From Fen-1273 sp963748405 (GTDB lineage Bacteria > Bacteroidota > Ignavibacteria > UBA10030 > UBA6906), in assembly GCA_963748405.1 (NCBI GenBank), contig CAVVIT010000006.1, forward strand, positions 248,001-312,000: DNA of 64,000 bases. Direction: 5' to 3'. This document shows positions 52,643 to 61,399 of this stretch, one piece after another. Position 1 is the first letter of the stretch. Each line of letters begins with the position of its first letter. The notes under the pieces are model-generated. The model saw nothing but the letters and a program-made list of their open reading frames with translations, was not told where the DNA came from and did not search any database. Position numbers and translations under genes: made by a program.

Positions 52643-55063
52643 TTAACGCATGCTTCGCAACGCGGCGCCGTGAGCTTTCTCGACGCCTGCCACAACACGG
52701 CCGACGGCGGACTCGATTTCAGCGTCGGTCAGCGTCTTATCAAGCGACATGAACTCGAGCGTGAAGGCGACACTCTTCTTCCCTCCGGGGAGCTGTTCTC
52801 CTTCGTAGACATCGAACAACTCCACCCTCTGGAGAAGTTCGCCCGACGACTCCCGTATCGTGTTTTCGAGACGCTCGGCGGGAATCCCCGCATCGACCGT
52901 GAACGCGACATCCCGCCTCACCTTCGGATAACGGGGAAGCGGAACGAACGCTTTCCGGGGATCTCTTCTGAGCTGCGACGTCCCCAGTTCCGCGACGTAC
53001 GCCGCCTGTTCAAGTCCGAATTTCCCAAGGACTTCCGCCGTCACCCTGCCGAGATAACCCGCGTAACTTCCTTGAATTTCAATGGCTAGCGTGTTATCAG
53101 TTAAACCATTGCTGGTAGAATAAGAAATTAACCGACTTTTGTCAAGCGCAAACTTGGCAAGGAGGAATTCGATATCTCCCTTCAAATCAAAGAGATCGAC
53201 GCTCCGCCTCTCCCCGCTCCAGTGAACAGGGGCCGAACCCCCTGTCAATACAAGACAAAGCTTCTCCTGTTCGAGATAATTCTCGACGAGTTTCGGGGCG
53301 GGCCCGTCATCGACCGAGAAGACGTGTCCGATCTCGAACAACCGCAGGTCGAAATTTCCTGCGTTGTGGTTCCGGGCGGCGGCTTCGAGGAGTCCCGGGA
53401 CCAGGCTGGTCCGGAGAGCGGCCATGTCCTGGTTCTGGGGGTTGAGTATGCGCACGGGCGTTCCCCCTCCCAGGGCGGCCCTCTGCGGCGGCTGCATCGG
53501 GTTGGTGATCGCTTCCTGGTACCCCCGCCCAGCCATCGCCTCCTGAAGGGCTTCCCTCGGCGACGAGGACGGAAACGGCTGCCTGTAGCTCACGGTCGCG
53601 GTCGACCCTGATTCGATCCGGTCGTACCCGTACACCCGGGCGACTTCCTCGATGAGATCGATCTCCCGGTCCACGTCGACCCGGAACGTCGGGACACGGA
53701 ATTTCATTGCGTCTCCTTTCGAACCTCCTTCGACGATCCCGATCAGCCCCAGCTGCCGCACGATTTCGGGCTTCTTGAGTTTTGTCCCCAGGACGTGGTT
53801 GACGCGGCTCGCGCGCAGGGGGACTGTCCGTTCGCGGATCTTCCGGGGATACACGTCGATGATTCCCTTCAGGAGCGTCCCGCCCGCCATCTCCAGGACA
53901 AGCGCGGCCGTCCGGTCGAGGGCGTAGCGCACGCCACCGGGGTCTGCGCCCCGCTCGAACCTCTGCGATGCGTCCGTGCTGATGCCGAGCGTGCGCGCCG
54001 TCTTCCGAATGCTCGAGGGGTTCCAGTACGCGGCTTCGATCACGATGTCGGCCGTGCTGTCGCTGATCTCGGAGTTGGCCCCCCCCATGATGCCTGCAAT
54101 CGAGACCTCCCGTTCCGCGTCGCATACCATGACCGCCCCCTCCGGGAGCGCGTGTTCCCTTCCGTCCAGCGTCGTGAACGGCGTCCCCTCTTTCGCACCC
54201 CGCACGACGATTTGCCCGCCCCTCAGCAGTGCGTGATCGAACGCGTGAAGCGGGTGGCCGCACTCGTACATCACGTAGTTCGTGATGTCCACGACGTTGT
54301 TCCGCGGCCTCAGTCCCGCGTTCCGTATCGCGTTCTGCAGCCACCGGGGGGAAGGTCCGATCTTCACTCCCCGGATCATCCGGACGGCGAACCTGGGGCA
54401 GTGTGAGGCGTCCTCAACGGAGACGGCCATGTGCCGGCCGATGGGCTCGGCGGATTCCCGCAGTTTCACGGCGGGGAGCCGGGGAAGCCTGCCGGTGAGG
54501 ACCGCGATTTCCCGGGCAACGCCGAAGTGGCTCAGCCAGTCGGGGCGGTTCGGCGTGATCTCAAGGTCGAACGCGGTGTCATCGAGCCCGAAGTAGGCAC
54601 CGAGCGATTCGCCGGGTTTCGCATCCCTGTCGAGGATCATGATCCCCGCGGAGTCCTTCCCCATGTCGAGCTCGTATTCGGAGCATATCATCCCCGTCGA
54701 CTCGACCCCCCGGATCGCGACGCGCGAGAGGACGAACGGCGCCCCGGCCGGATCATGCTGGTTCCGGGGAACGGTTGCGCCGACGAGGCCCACGGGGACC
54801 TTCTGTCCCGGGGCGACGTTCGGGCCGCCGCAGACGACCTGGAGCACTTCCCTGCCGATGCCCACGGTGCAGACCGAGAGCCGGTCCGCGCGCGGATGTT
54901 TCTCCTTCGCAAGGACCTCTCCCACCACGAAGCCGTTGTATCGTGCGTCGAGCCTCTCCACGCTCTCGAATTCCAGCCCGAGCATCGTCAGGCGCTCGGC
55001 AAGCTCCCGGGGTTCCATCGGGAAGTCGATGTACTTCTTCAGCCACCGTTCGAGGATTCTCAT
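52643..55063 (-). CDS. pheT: Phenylalanine-tRNA ligase beta subunit
   Basis: 806 residues, full length. N-terminal EMAP-like tRNA-binding domain (YNGFVVGEVLAKEKHPRADRLSVCTV), B3/B4 editing domain (NNVVDITNYVMYECGHPLHAFD), B5 domain and C-terminal ferredoxin-fold anticodon-binding domain (LPRYPKVRRDVAFTVDAGIPAE). Two bases after pheS, so the pair is translated together to give the alpha2beta2 enzyme. Confidence 0.98.
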   Translation of the reverse strand: MRILERWLKKYIDFPMEPRELAERLTMLGLEFESVERLDARYNGFVVGEVLAKEKHPRADRLSVCTVGIGREVLQVVCGGPNVAPGQKVPVGLVGATVPRNQHDPAGAPFVLSRVAIRGVESTGMICSEYELDMGKDSAGIMILDRDAKPGESLGAYFGLDDTAFDLEITPNRPDWLSHFGVAREIAVLTGRLPRLPAVKLRESAEPIGRHMAVSVEDASHCPRFAVRMIRGVKIGPSPRWLQNAIRNAGLRPRNNVVDITNYVMYECGHPLHAFDHALLRGGQIVVRGAKEGTPFTTLDGREHALPEGAVMVCDAEREVSIAGIMGGANSEISDSTADIVIEAAYWNPSSIRKTARTLGISTDASQRFERGADPGGVRYALDRTAALVLEMAGGTLLKGIIDVYPRKIRERTVPLRASRVNHVLGTKLKKPEIVRQLGLIGIVEGGSKGDAMKFRVPTFRVDVDREIDLIEEVARVYGYDRIESGSTATVSYRQPFPSSSPREALQEAMAGRGYQEAITNPMQPPQRAALGGGTPVRILNPQNQDMAALRTSLVPGLLEAAARNHNAGNFDLRLFEIGHVFSVDDGPAPKLVENYLEQEKLCLVLTGGSAPVHWSGERRSVDLFDLKGDIEFLLAKFALDKSRLISYSTSNGLTDNTLAIEIQGSYAGYLGRVTAEVLGKFGLEQAAYVAELGTSQLRRDPRKAFVPLPRYPKVRRDVAFTVDAGIPAERLENTIRESSGELLQRVELFDVYEGEQLPGGKKSVAFTLEFMSLDKTLTDAEIESAVGRVVAGVEKAHGAALRSMR

Positions 55064-55065
55064 GG

Positions 55066-56076
55066 TCAGAACTGATTGAGGAAACGTACGTCGTTGTCGA
55101 AAAACAGCCGTATGTCGTCGATGCCGTGCCTGAGCATCGCGATCCTGTCGATCCCCATCCCGAACGCGTATCCCGTGTACACTTCAGGATCGTACCCGAC
55201 CGCGCGGAAGACGTTCGGGTCGACCATCCCGCAGCCCAGGATCTCCAGCCAGCCGGCCTGCTTGCACAACCGGCATCCCTTTCCCCCGCAGATGAAGCAG
55301 CTGATGTAGATGTCCGCGCTCGGCTCCGTGAACGGAAAGAACGTGGGGCGGAACCGGAACTTCAGGCCGGAGCCGTAGTAGCGGGTGATGAACTCGATCA
55401 GCGTTCCCTTCAGGTCGGCGAACGTCACACCCCTGTCCACGCAGAGCCCTTCGACCTGGTGAAACATGCAGTAGCTCCGCGCGCTGATGGCTTCGTTCCG
55501 GTACACCTTCCCGGGCATGATCACGCGCAGGGGGGGCCTGTGCTCCTCCATGACCCTGATCTGGACGGGCGAGGTATGCGTGCGCAGAAGCGCCCCCTTG
55601 CTCAGGAAGAACGTGTCCTGCATGTCCCGCGCCGGGTGGTCCGGGGGAAAATTCAGCGCCTCGAAATTGTGATGATCGTCCTCGATCTCCGGACCGTCGG
55701 CGACGCCGAATCCCATCGAGACGAAGATCGCCGTGATCTCGTCGAGCGTCTGGGTGAGAGGGTGCTTCGTGCCGGCGATCCCCCGCCGTCCCGGGAGCGA
55801 AAGATCCAGCGCGGGAGCCTGGGCGGGTCCCCCGGCGGCGAACGAAGCGGATTTCGCGTCGTGCATCTGCTGCACGGCGGCCCGGAGCTCGTTCAGCATC
55901 TTGCCCAGGGCGGGGCGGTCGGCGGGAGCGGCGGTCTTCAGCCGGTCGAACAGGGCGGCGATCGATCCCTTCCGCGCCAGGAACCTGACGCGGAATTCGT
56001 CGAGGCTGCGGGGATCAGTGACGGCGCGGATCGCCTCTTCCGCCTCCGCGCGCAGGGCCGTAATGTCGGATTGCAT
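55066..56076 (-). CDS. pheS: Phenylalanine-tRNA ligase alpha subunit
   Basis: 336 residues. N-terminal coiled coil, then class II synthetase motifs: FVSMGFGVADGPEIEDDHHNFEALN, the motif 2 region NEAISARSYCMFHQVEGLCVD and motif 3 GMGIDRIAMLRHGIDDIR. A four-Cys cluster CFICGGKGCRLCKQAG marks the bacterial type with an extra metal-like site. A terminator-like hairpin separates it from rplT. Confidence 0.97.
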   Translation of the reverse strand: MQSDITALRAEAEEAIRAVTDPRSLDEFRVRFLARKGSIAALFDRLKTAAPADRPALGKMLNELRAAVQQMHDAKSASFAAGGPAQAPALDLSLPGRRGIAGTKHPLTQTLDEITAIFVSMGFGVADGPEIEDDHHNFEALNFPPDHPARDMQDTFFLSKGALLRTHTSPVQIRVMEEHRPPLRVIMPGKVYRNEAISARSYCMFHQVEGLCVDRGVTFADLKGTLIEFITRYYGSGLKFRFRPTFFPFTEPSADIYISCFICGGKGCRLCKQAGWLEILGCGMVDPNVFRAVGYDPEVYTGYAFGMGIDRIAMLRHGIDDIRLFFDNDVRFLNQF

Positions 56077-56088
56077 GGGAAGTGCCGG

Positions 56089-56147
56089 AAAAAAGAGCTT
56101 CCCACTCCGTGCGGGGCATGCCGCCGCCCGCTCCGTGAATGGGAAGC
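56089..56147 (-). terminator. Terminator/attenuator between rplT and pheS
   Basis: GCTTCCCA (56097-56104) pairs with TGGGAAGC (56140-56147), enclosing a GC-rich inner hairpin. On the minus strand TC and then six T (complement of 56089-56094) follow. It ends 12 bases before the pheS ATG and so lies in the pheS leader. Confidence 0.7.
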
Positions 56148-56158
56148 CGGTGATCGGA

Positions 56159-56506
56159 TTATGCGAGGGCGAACTTCACGACCTCCGCAAATGCTTCGGG
56201 GTTGCTGACCGCAAGCTCGGCGAGGATCTTGCGGTTGATGTCGATTTCCTTCCTGTCCAGGCCCGCGATGAGCCGTGAATAGGTGGTCCCGTTGATTCTG
56301 GCGGCGGCGTTGATGCGCGTGATCCAGAGCTGGCGGAATGTCCGTTTCTTCGTCTTGCGGTCGCGATAGGCATACTGCATGCCCTTGTCGATGTGGTGCT
56401 TCGCGATCGTCAGGACTTTGCTTCTCGCACCCCAGTAGCCTTTCGCATTCGCAAGGATGCGTTTGCGGCGGCGGTGGGAGGCAACTTTATTCTGCGATCG
56501 AGGCAT
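56159..56506 (-). CDS. rplT: 50S ribosomal protein L20
   Basis: 115 residues. VASHRRRKRILANAKGYWGARSK and RQLWITRINAAARINGTTYSRLIAGL are the family blocks. Assembly-initiating 23S rRNA binder that represses its own operon in other bacteria. Follows rpmI in the classical infC-rpmI-rplT order. Confidence 0.98.
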   Translation of the reverse strand: MPRSQNKVASHRRRKRILANAKGYWGARSKVLTIAKHHIDKGMQYAYRDRKTKKRTFRQLWITRINAAARINGTTYSRLIAGLDRKEIDINRKILAELAVSNPEAFAEVVKFALA

Positions 56507-56586
56507 AGTTGCGCTTGTCCCTGATGTGGATTATGGAAATCCGGACGCGGTCCCTGTCGGAAGGCGCCGGCGTGGTTGTACGAACG

Positions 56587-56781
56587 TCAGACGTTGAGCA
56601 TCATCTTGACCGCGGGCGTGTCCTGCTTGGACACGTAGTGCCCCTTGCGGAGCTTCCTCTTGCGCTTCGTGGACTTCGAGGTCAGGATGTGGCTGCGGTA
56701 CGCGGTCGCGCGCTTGACCTTGCCGGACGCGGTGACGCGGAAACGTTTCTTGGCGCTGCTTTTGGTCTTCATCTTCGGCAT
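56587..56781 (-). CDS. rpmI: 50S ribosomal protein L35
   Basis: 64 residues, standard. PKMKTKSSAKKRFRVTASGKVKR and SKSTKRKRKLRKGHYV are typical. GGGGAAG precedes the ATG. Seventeen bases separate it from infC. Confidence 0.97.
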   Translation of the reverse strand: MPKMKTKSSAKKRFRVTASGKVKRATAYRSHILTSKSTKRKRKLRKGHYVSKQDTPAVKMMLNV

Positions 56782-56798
56782 GGAGCACTTCCCCTTCG

Positions 56799-57365
56799 TT
56801 ATGCTTCCGCCGCCTTTTCTTCGGGCTTGGCGTCGGGCTTGGTGATTTTTTTCTTCTCGGGAGTGAGGATCATGATCATGCTCCTCCCTTCCATGTGTGC
56901 GGCCTGGTCGACCTTCGAGATATCCGTGAGCTGCTGGACCAGCCGCGTGAGCAGCACCTCGCCTTTCTCCTTGTACGTGATCTCGCGCCCCTTGAACACG
57001 ACGGTGGCCTTGACCTTGTGCCCCTCGCCGAGGAAGCGCCGCGCGTGGCGGACCTTGAATTCGAAATCGTGCACGTCGGTGTTCGGATGGAACCGGAGCT
57101 CCTTCAGCAGCGAGACGTGCTGGTGCTTCTTCTGGATCTTGTCCTTCTTCGCAAGCTCGTACTTGAACTTGCCGAAGTTGATGATCTTGCAGACCGGCGG
57201 CGTCGCCGTGGGCACGATCTCCACGAGATCGGCGTCCCGTTCCTTCGCCAGTGCAATTGCGGCACCCGGCGTCATCACGCCGAGCTGTCCACCGTGCTGG
57301 TCGATCACGCGTACTTCGGAAACGCGGATCTCGTCGTTGATGCGGGCCCGTTTTTCTTTGCTAAT
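56799..57365 (-). CDS. infC: Translation initiation factor IF-3, ATT start codon
   Basis: Binds the 30S subunit and proofreads initiation. No ATG, GTG or TTG lies in front of the conserved N-terminus ARINDEIRVSEVRVIDQHGGQLGV. The only start that includes it is ATT at 57365, giving 188 residues. AGGAGG (complement of 57373-57378) lies seven bases upstream and overlaps the thrS stop (TAGGAGG). The same rare AUU start is used by infC elsewhere because IF-3 itself rejects it, giving autoregulation. Remaining blocks: LVEIVPTATPPVCKIINFGKFKYE and KVKATVVFKGREITYKEKGE. The tail is Lys/Glu-rich. Confidence 0.95.
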   Translation of the reverse strand: MSKEKRARINDEIRVSEVRVIDQHGGQLGVMTPGAAIALAKERDADLVEIVPTATPPVCKIINFGKFKYELAKKDKIQKKHQHVSLLKELRFHPNTDVHDFEFKVRHARRFLGEGHKVKATVVFKGREITYKEKGEVLLTRLVQQLTDISKVDQAAHMEGRSMIMILTPEKKKITKPDAKPEEKAAEA

Positions 57366-57376
57366 GGATCTGCCTC

Positions 57377-59317
57377 CTAGGTGGTGAGTCCTTTGGCCGC
57401 GATCTCACGTGTGAGATTGCGGATGATCTCTTCGCGCGGCATGGGACCGAGGTCCCCTTTCCTGTGCTGGCGGACGGCCACCGTGCCGGCCGCCCGTTCC
57501 TTCTCGCCGACGACGAGCATGTACGGCGCTTTGCGCACTTCCCATTCCCTGATCTTGTACCCGATCTTCTCGTTCCTGTCGTCGAGTTCGGCGCGGACGC
57601 CGACGGACTTCAGATCTTCGTGAACTTTCTTTGCATAATCAAGCGACGCGTCGGTGATGGGAAGGACCGCGCACTGGACCGGGGCGAGCCAGAGCGGGAA
57701 TTCCCCGGCATAGTGCTCGATCAGCACGCCGATGAACCGCTCCATGGACCCGAACGGGGCGCGGTGAATGATGACCGGGCGGTGCTTCGCCCCGTCGCTC
57801 CCGGTGTACTCCAGGTTGAACCGCTCGGGCATGACGTGGTCGACCTGCACGGTCCCCAGCTGCCAGGTGCGGTGGAGGGCGTCGCGGACCATGAAATCGA
57901 TCTTCGGTCCGTAAAAGGCCGCTTCGCCGATGCCGACGAAGTAGTCCAGCTTCATCGCGTCGGCGGCTTCCCGGATTTCTTTTTCTCCCTGTTCCCACTG
58001 CTCGTCGGTGCCGCTGTACTTGGCGGTGTTCTTCGGGTCGCGGAACGACAGGCGCGTCTTGAAGTCCTTGAACCCGAGGGTGCTGAAGACGAGCTGGATC
58101 AGATCGATCACGTCGCAGAGCTCGTCCTTCAGCTGGTCCTGCCGGACGTACATGTGGGAGTCGTCCACGGTGAACGACCGCACGCGCGTGAGCCCGTTCA
58201 GCTCTCCCGACTGCTCGTACCTGTACACCGTGCCGAACTCCGCCAGCCGGAGCGGAAGCTCCCGGTAGCTTCTCGGCCGCGCAAGGTAGATCTGGTGATG
58301 ATGCGGGCAGTTCATCGGCTTGAGCAGGTACGCGTCGTCCTCCATCTGGATCGGCGGGAACTGGCTGTCCTTGTAGTACGGGTAATGCCCGCTCGTCCGG
58401 TACAGGTTCAGGTTGCCGATGTGCGGCGTGATGACCGGCTGGTATCCCCGTTTGCGCTGCTCCTCCTTCAGGAACGACTCGAGCGTCTCGCGCAGTATCG
58501 TCCCTTTCGGGAGCCAGATCGGGAGCCCGCCCCCGACCTTCGGGGTCAGGAGGAACAGCTCCATCTCCTGCCCGATCTTCCGGTGATCGCGTTTCTTCGC
58601 TTCCTCGAGCCTCTGGAGGTGCTCGTCGAGCTCCTTCTGCGAGGGGAACGTCACCCCGTAGATCCGCTGGAGCATCTTGTTTTTTTCGTTCCCGCGCCAG
58701 TAGGCGCCGGCGACGCTGAGAAGCTTGACCGCTTTGATCAGGCCCGTCGAGGGGATGTGCGGCCCGAAACAGAGGTCGGTGAAGTTTCCCTGGTGGTAGA
58801 AGGTGATCTCCTCTCCCTTCAGCCCGTCCAGAAGTTCCAGCTTGTACTGGTCCCCCTTCTTCGTAAAATACGCGACGGCATCATCCCACGATTTCACCTC
58901 GCGCTGGTAGGGGACGTTCCTGCTCGAGAGCTCGGCCATCTTCTTCTCGATCTTCGCCAGGTCTTCGGCGGTGAGGGAGTGATCCCCCATGTCAATGTCG
59001 TAGTAGAAGCCGGAGTCGATCGCGGGTCCGATGCCGAACTTGGTTCCGGGGTACAGGGCTTCCACCGCCTCGGCCATCAGGTGGGCGGAGCTGTGCCAGT
59101 ACGTCCTCTTCGCCTCGTCGTCCTTCCAGGTGTGTATCCGGATGGAGGCGTCCTTCGTCACGGGCCGCGCGAGGTCGTGGACCTCCCCGTCGACGGAGAT
59201 CGCGAGCGCGTCCCGCGCGAGACCCCTGCCGATCGCGGCGGCGATCTCCAGTCCGGTCACGCCCCGGGGGAATTCCCGTTGCGAGCCGTCCGGCAGCGTT
59301 ATGTGTATGGTGTCCAT
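57377..59317 (-). CDS. thrS: Threonine-tRNA ligase
   Basis: 646 residues: N-terminal TGS domain, editing domain with HSSAHLMAEAV, and class II core with KPMNCPHHHQIY (zinc Cys), RLAEFGTVYRYEQSGELNGLTRVRSFTVDDSH and IHRAPFGSMERFIGVLIEHY. The anticodon-binding domain ends LTREIAAKGLTT. The ATG at 59317 is preferred to a GTG at 59329. First gene of the thrS-infC-rpmI-rplT unit, 11 bases before infC. Confidence 0.98.
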   Translation of the reverse strand: MDTIHITLPDGSQREFPRGVTGLEIAAAIGRGLARDALAISVDGEVHDLARPVTKDASIRIHTWKDDEAKRTYWHSSAHLMAEAVEALYPGTKFGIGPAIDSGFYYDIDMGDHSLTAEDLAKIEKKMAELSSRNVPYQREVKSWDDAVAYFTKKGDQYKLELLDGLKGEEITFYHQGNFTDLCFGPHIPSTGLIKAVKLLSVAGAYWRGNEKNKMLQRIYGVTFPSQKELDEHLQRLEEAKKRDHRKIGQEMELFLLTPKVGGGLPIWLPKGTILRETLESFLKEEQRKRGYQPVITPHIGNLNLYRTSGHYPYYKDSQFPPIQMEDDAYLLKPMNCPHHHQIYLARPRSYRELPLRLAEFGTVYRYEQSGELNGLTRVRSFTVDDSHMYVRQDQLKDELCDVIDLIQLVFSTLGFKDFKTRLSFRDPKNTAKYSGTDEQWEQGEKEIREAADAMKLDYFVGIGEAAFYGPKIDFMVRDALHRTWQLGTVQVDHVMPERFNLEYTGSDGAKHRPVIIHRAPFGSMERFIGVLIEHYAGEFPLWLAPVQCAVLPITDASLDYAKKVHEDLKSVGVRAELDDRNEKIGYKIREWEVRKAPYMLVVGEKERAAGTVAVRQHRKGDLGPMPREEIIRNLTREIAAKGLTT

Positions 59318-59332
59318 GGTCCTCGGCACAAC

Positions 59333-59355
59333 AAAAAAAAACGGAGCAGGCTCCG
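59333..59355 (-). terminator. Terminator between tRNA-Val and thrS
   Basis: CGGAG (59342-59346) pairs with CTCCG (59351-59355) around CAGG, and nine T follow on the minus strand (complement of 59333-59341). It ends 15 bases before the thrS ATG, so it either ends the tRNA transcript or attenuates thrS. Confidence 0.65.
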
Positions 59356-59374
59356 CTTCGTGTGATCTTCACTG

Positions 59375-59448
<74 letters not shown>

Positions 59449-59510
59449 GTCCCTTCTGCCGCGGCACACACAACCCTCATTCGCCCCCGCGCCGTCGCCG
59501 GCTTTGTTCG

Positions 59511-59596
59511 TACCGAGGGCCGGACTTGAACCGGCACGGGCCTTGCGGCCCTCAGGATTTTAAGTCCTGTGCGTCTACCAATTCCGCCACCCCGGC
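59511..59596 (-). tRNA. tRNA-Leu (TAA)
   Basis: 86 bases with the long variable arm expected of leucine tRNAs (GGGCC-GCAA-GGCCC). Anticodon loop CTTAAAA between CAGGA and TCCTG gives TAA. T arm CCGGTTCAAGTCCGG, discriminator A, CCA not encoded. Confidence 0.97.
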
Positions 59597-59741
59597 CCCG
59601 GATTCCGTGCTTTCCGGTGCAACGCACCGGCACGATTCCCTCCGGTCGGTCCCGGCCTCTCAGATACCGCCATTTGGTGTGGCACAGCGCAGGTTCAACA
59701 TTGTACGAATTTGGCCAAAAAGATGCAAGAGTAATCCCCCC

Positions 59742-59785
59742 GGAAGAAAACGAACAAGCCGCGACTCCGGTGAAGGAACCGCGGC
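59742..59785 (-). terminator. Probable terminator after tRNA-Cys
   Basis: GCCGCG (59758-59763) pairs with CGCGGC (59780-59785), followed on the minus strand by the T-rich TTGTTCGTTTTCTTCC. The rest of the 216-base tRNA-Leu/tRNA-Cys gap shows only one short palindrome (CCGGTGC-AAC-GCACCGG at 59614-59630). Confidence 0.55.
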
Positions 59786-59812
59786 CCGTTGGGACAAGCG
59801 TGATACGATCTG

Positions 59813-59884
59813 AGGCGACGACCGGATTCGAACCGGTGCATAAAGGTTTTGCAGACCTCTCCCTTACCACTTGGGTACGTCGCC
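59813..59884 (-). tRNA. tRNA-Cys (GCA)
   Basis: 72 bases. Acceptor GGCGACG/CGTCGCC, anticodon loop CTGCAAA, T arm with GGTTCGAATCC, and discriminator T (U73) as expected for cysteine. CCA not encoded. Confidence 0.97.
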
Positions 59885-59918
59885 CTGAAGAGAAGGCTCT
59901 TTTCCGGTCCACCCCCCT

Positions 59919-59958
59919 AAAAAAAAGCCCCGCCACCTGGTGGGATTGGGGGCGGCGG
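59919..59958 (-). terminator. Rho-independent terminator after tRNA-Gly
   Basis: GCCCCGCC (59927-59934) pairs with GGCGGGGC (59951-59958), followed on the minus strand by eight T (complement of 59919-59926). It separates the tRNA-Gly transcript from tRNA-Cys. Confidence 0.85.
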
Positions 59959-60033
59959 GGCCACTTTAAAGAGGAAGTGTATTAACAGAGACGCCCGGTG
60001 CGATTACCGGAAATCTCCTGCCCCGAAGGGCAG

Positions 60034-60106
<73 letters not shown>

Positions 60107-60224
60107 ATTGGCAGCAGCAATGTAAGGAACCAACCCTGAACTTGCAAGTCCCGAACACGAGAAAGAGCCGATCCCGATTACCAATGCGTTGTTGGAAAAA
60201 ATATAGCTCCGCGTTCAATGAAAG

Positions 60225-60746
60225 TCAAGAGCCCCCCGAAATTCTTTTCCCGAGAATCATGTCGGAATACGAGACTTTCACGACGATCTCGTCCCCGATC
60301 CCGAACGCCTCCCGGAGATCCTTCATCGTGGCGACCGACGCGGGGGTCTCCCCTCCCGTCACCTCGAACTCCACGAACGTTCCGAGGTCCTCCACCTCGT
60401 CGATGTGTATGCGCGCGTCGCGGAAGATGTACAGTTCTCTCCGCTTCCGCACCACGGCGAGGACGCCGAACGCGGAGGCGAGAACGCGGATGAGTCCCGC
60501 AGGCTCGCCGGCCGGCTCGCGGATGAACCGGCTCCACCGCTCGGCCGTCGCGTCGGAACGCTCGTAGTAGATGAGCTCCGCTCCGGAGCCGGCGATCTCG
60601 CGCACCTTCAGCCTTCCGCGCGGGACCCGGAAATACGTGTCAGTCTGGAGAAGCGTCCCGTGTGCCGAGGCGCCACAGGCGCTCGCCCGCGCGTGCGCTT
60701 CCGCACGCGACGGGTACCGGGCTTTCAATTCGAGATTGGTGGGCAT
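60225..60746 (-). CDS. CYTH-domain protein (class IV adenylate cyclase-like)
   Basis: 173 residues. CYTH proteins are triphosphate-tunnel enzymes acting on nucleotide or inorganic triphosphates. The start TNLELKARY is a variant of the family ExExK motif with Asn in place of the first Glu. RLKVREIAGSGAELIYYER, VRKRRELYIF, IHIDEVEDLGTFVEFEV and DMILGK fit the CyaB/thiamine-triphosphatase pattern. Real activity cannot be told from sequence. Same strand as greA, 25 bases downstream of it. Confidence 0.85.
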   Translation of the reverse strand: MPTNLELKARYPSRAEAHARASACGASAHGTLLQTDTYFRVPRGRLKVREIAGSGAELIYYERSDATAERWSRFIREPAGEPAGLIRVLASAFGVLAVVRKRRELYIFRDARIHIDEVEDLGTFVEFEVTGGETPASVATMKDLREAFGIGDEIVVKVSYSDMILGKRISGGS

Positions 60747-60771
60747 GCGGGGGGGGTGCCGCCGGGAAAAG

Positions 60772-61260
60772 TCAGCGCGTGATGTCCAGGATCTTGTATT
60801 TGAGAAGTCCCGCGGGGACCTTGATGTCCACGGTGTCCCCCTTGACCTTCCCCAGGAGCGCTTTGCCGATCGGCGAGGTGACGGAGATCTTGTTGTCTTC
60901 GAACTTCGACTCCTCCGGCGACACGAGGAGGTACTCGTGCATTTCGTCGTTCTTCAGGTCCTTCAGCTTCACGCGGCTCAGGATGTACACCTTGTCGTTC
61001 GGGAGGTCGCTGGCCTGGATGATCTTGGCGCGGGACAGCGTCTGCTCGAGCCTGGCGATTTTCAGCTCCAGGTGCTGCTGCTCTTCTTTCGCGGCGTCGT
61101 ATTCCGCGTTCTCCGACAGGTCGCCGTGCCCCCGCGCGTCGGAGATCTTCATGGCGACGGACTTCCGGCCGTTCGTTTTCAATTCCCGGAGCTCCTGTTC
61201 GATTTCGACAAGTCGCTCGCGAGTGAGATAGACCGCTTCGGGAAGCCCGTTGGACGTCAT
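60772..61260 (-). CDS. greA: Transcription elongation factor GreA
   Basis: 162 residues. Coiled-coil finger with the acidic tip ARGHGDLSENAEYDAAKEEQ, which enters the RNA polymerase secondary channel to stimulate transcript cleavage. The C-terminal FKBP-like domain has ISVTSPIGKALLGKVKGDTVDIKVPAG. AAGAGGTG lies upstream of the ATG at 61260. Confidence 0.96.
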   Translation of the reverse strand: MTSNGLPEAVYLTRERLVEIEQELRELKTNGRKSVAMKISDARGHGDLSENAEYDAAKEEQQHLELKIARLEQTLSRAKIIQASDLPNDKVYILSRVKLKDLKNDEMHEYLLVSPEESKFEDNKISVTSPIGKALLGKVKGDTVDIKVPAGLLKYKILDITR

Positions 61261-61399
61261 GATGCACCTCTTGCGTGAAGAAAAGGACAAAAAGAATAGC
61301 CATCATCCGCGTTGACGAATGGTGGCTACCCGTTGGTACGCCTGTATCAACTACCCCTAAAGTACAAAAGCGCCGGGGACAAAAGCAAGCGGAAAATGC

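Noticed and set aside
59597..59812. Additional tRNA between tRNA-Leu and tRNA-Cys
   Set aside because: No T-loop consensus or cloverleaf could be drawn; only short palindromes and a terminator are present.
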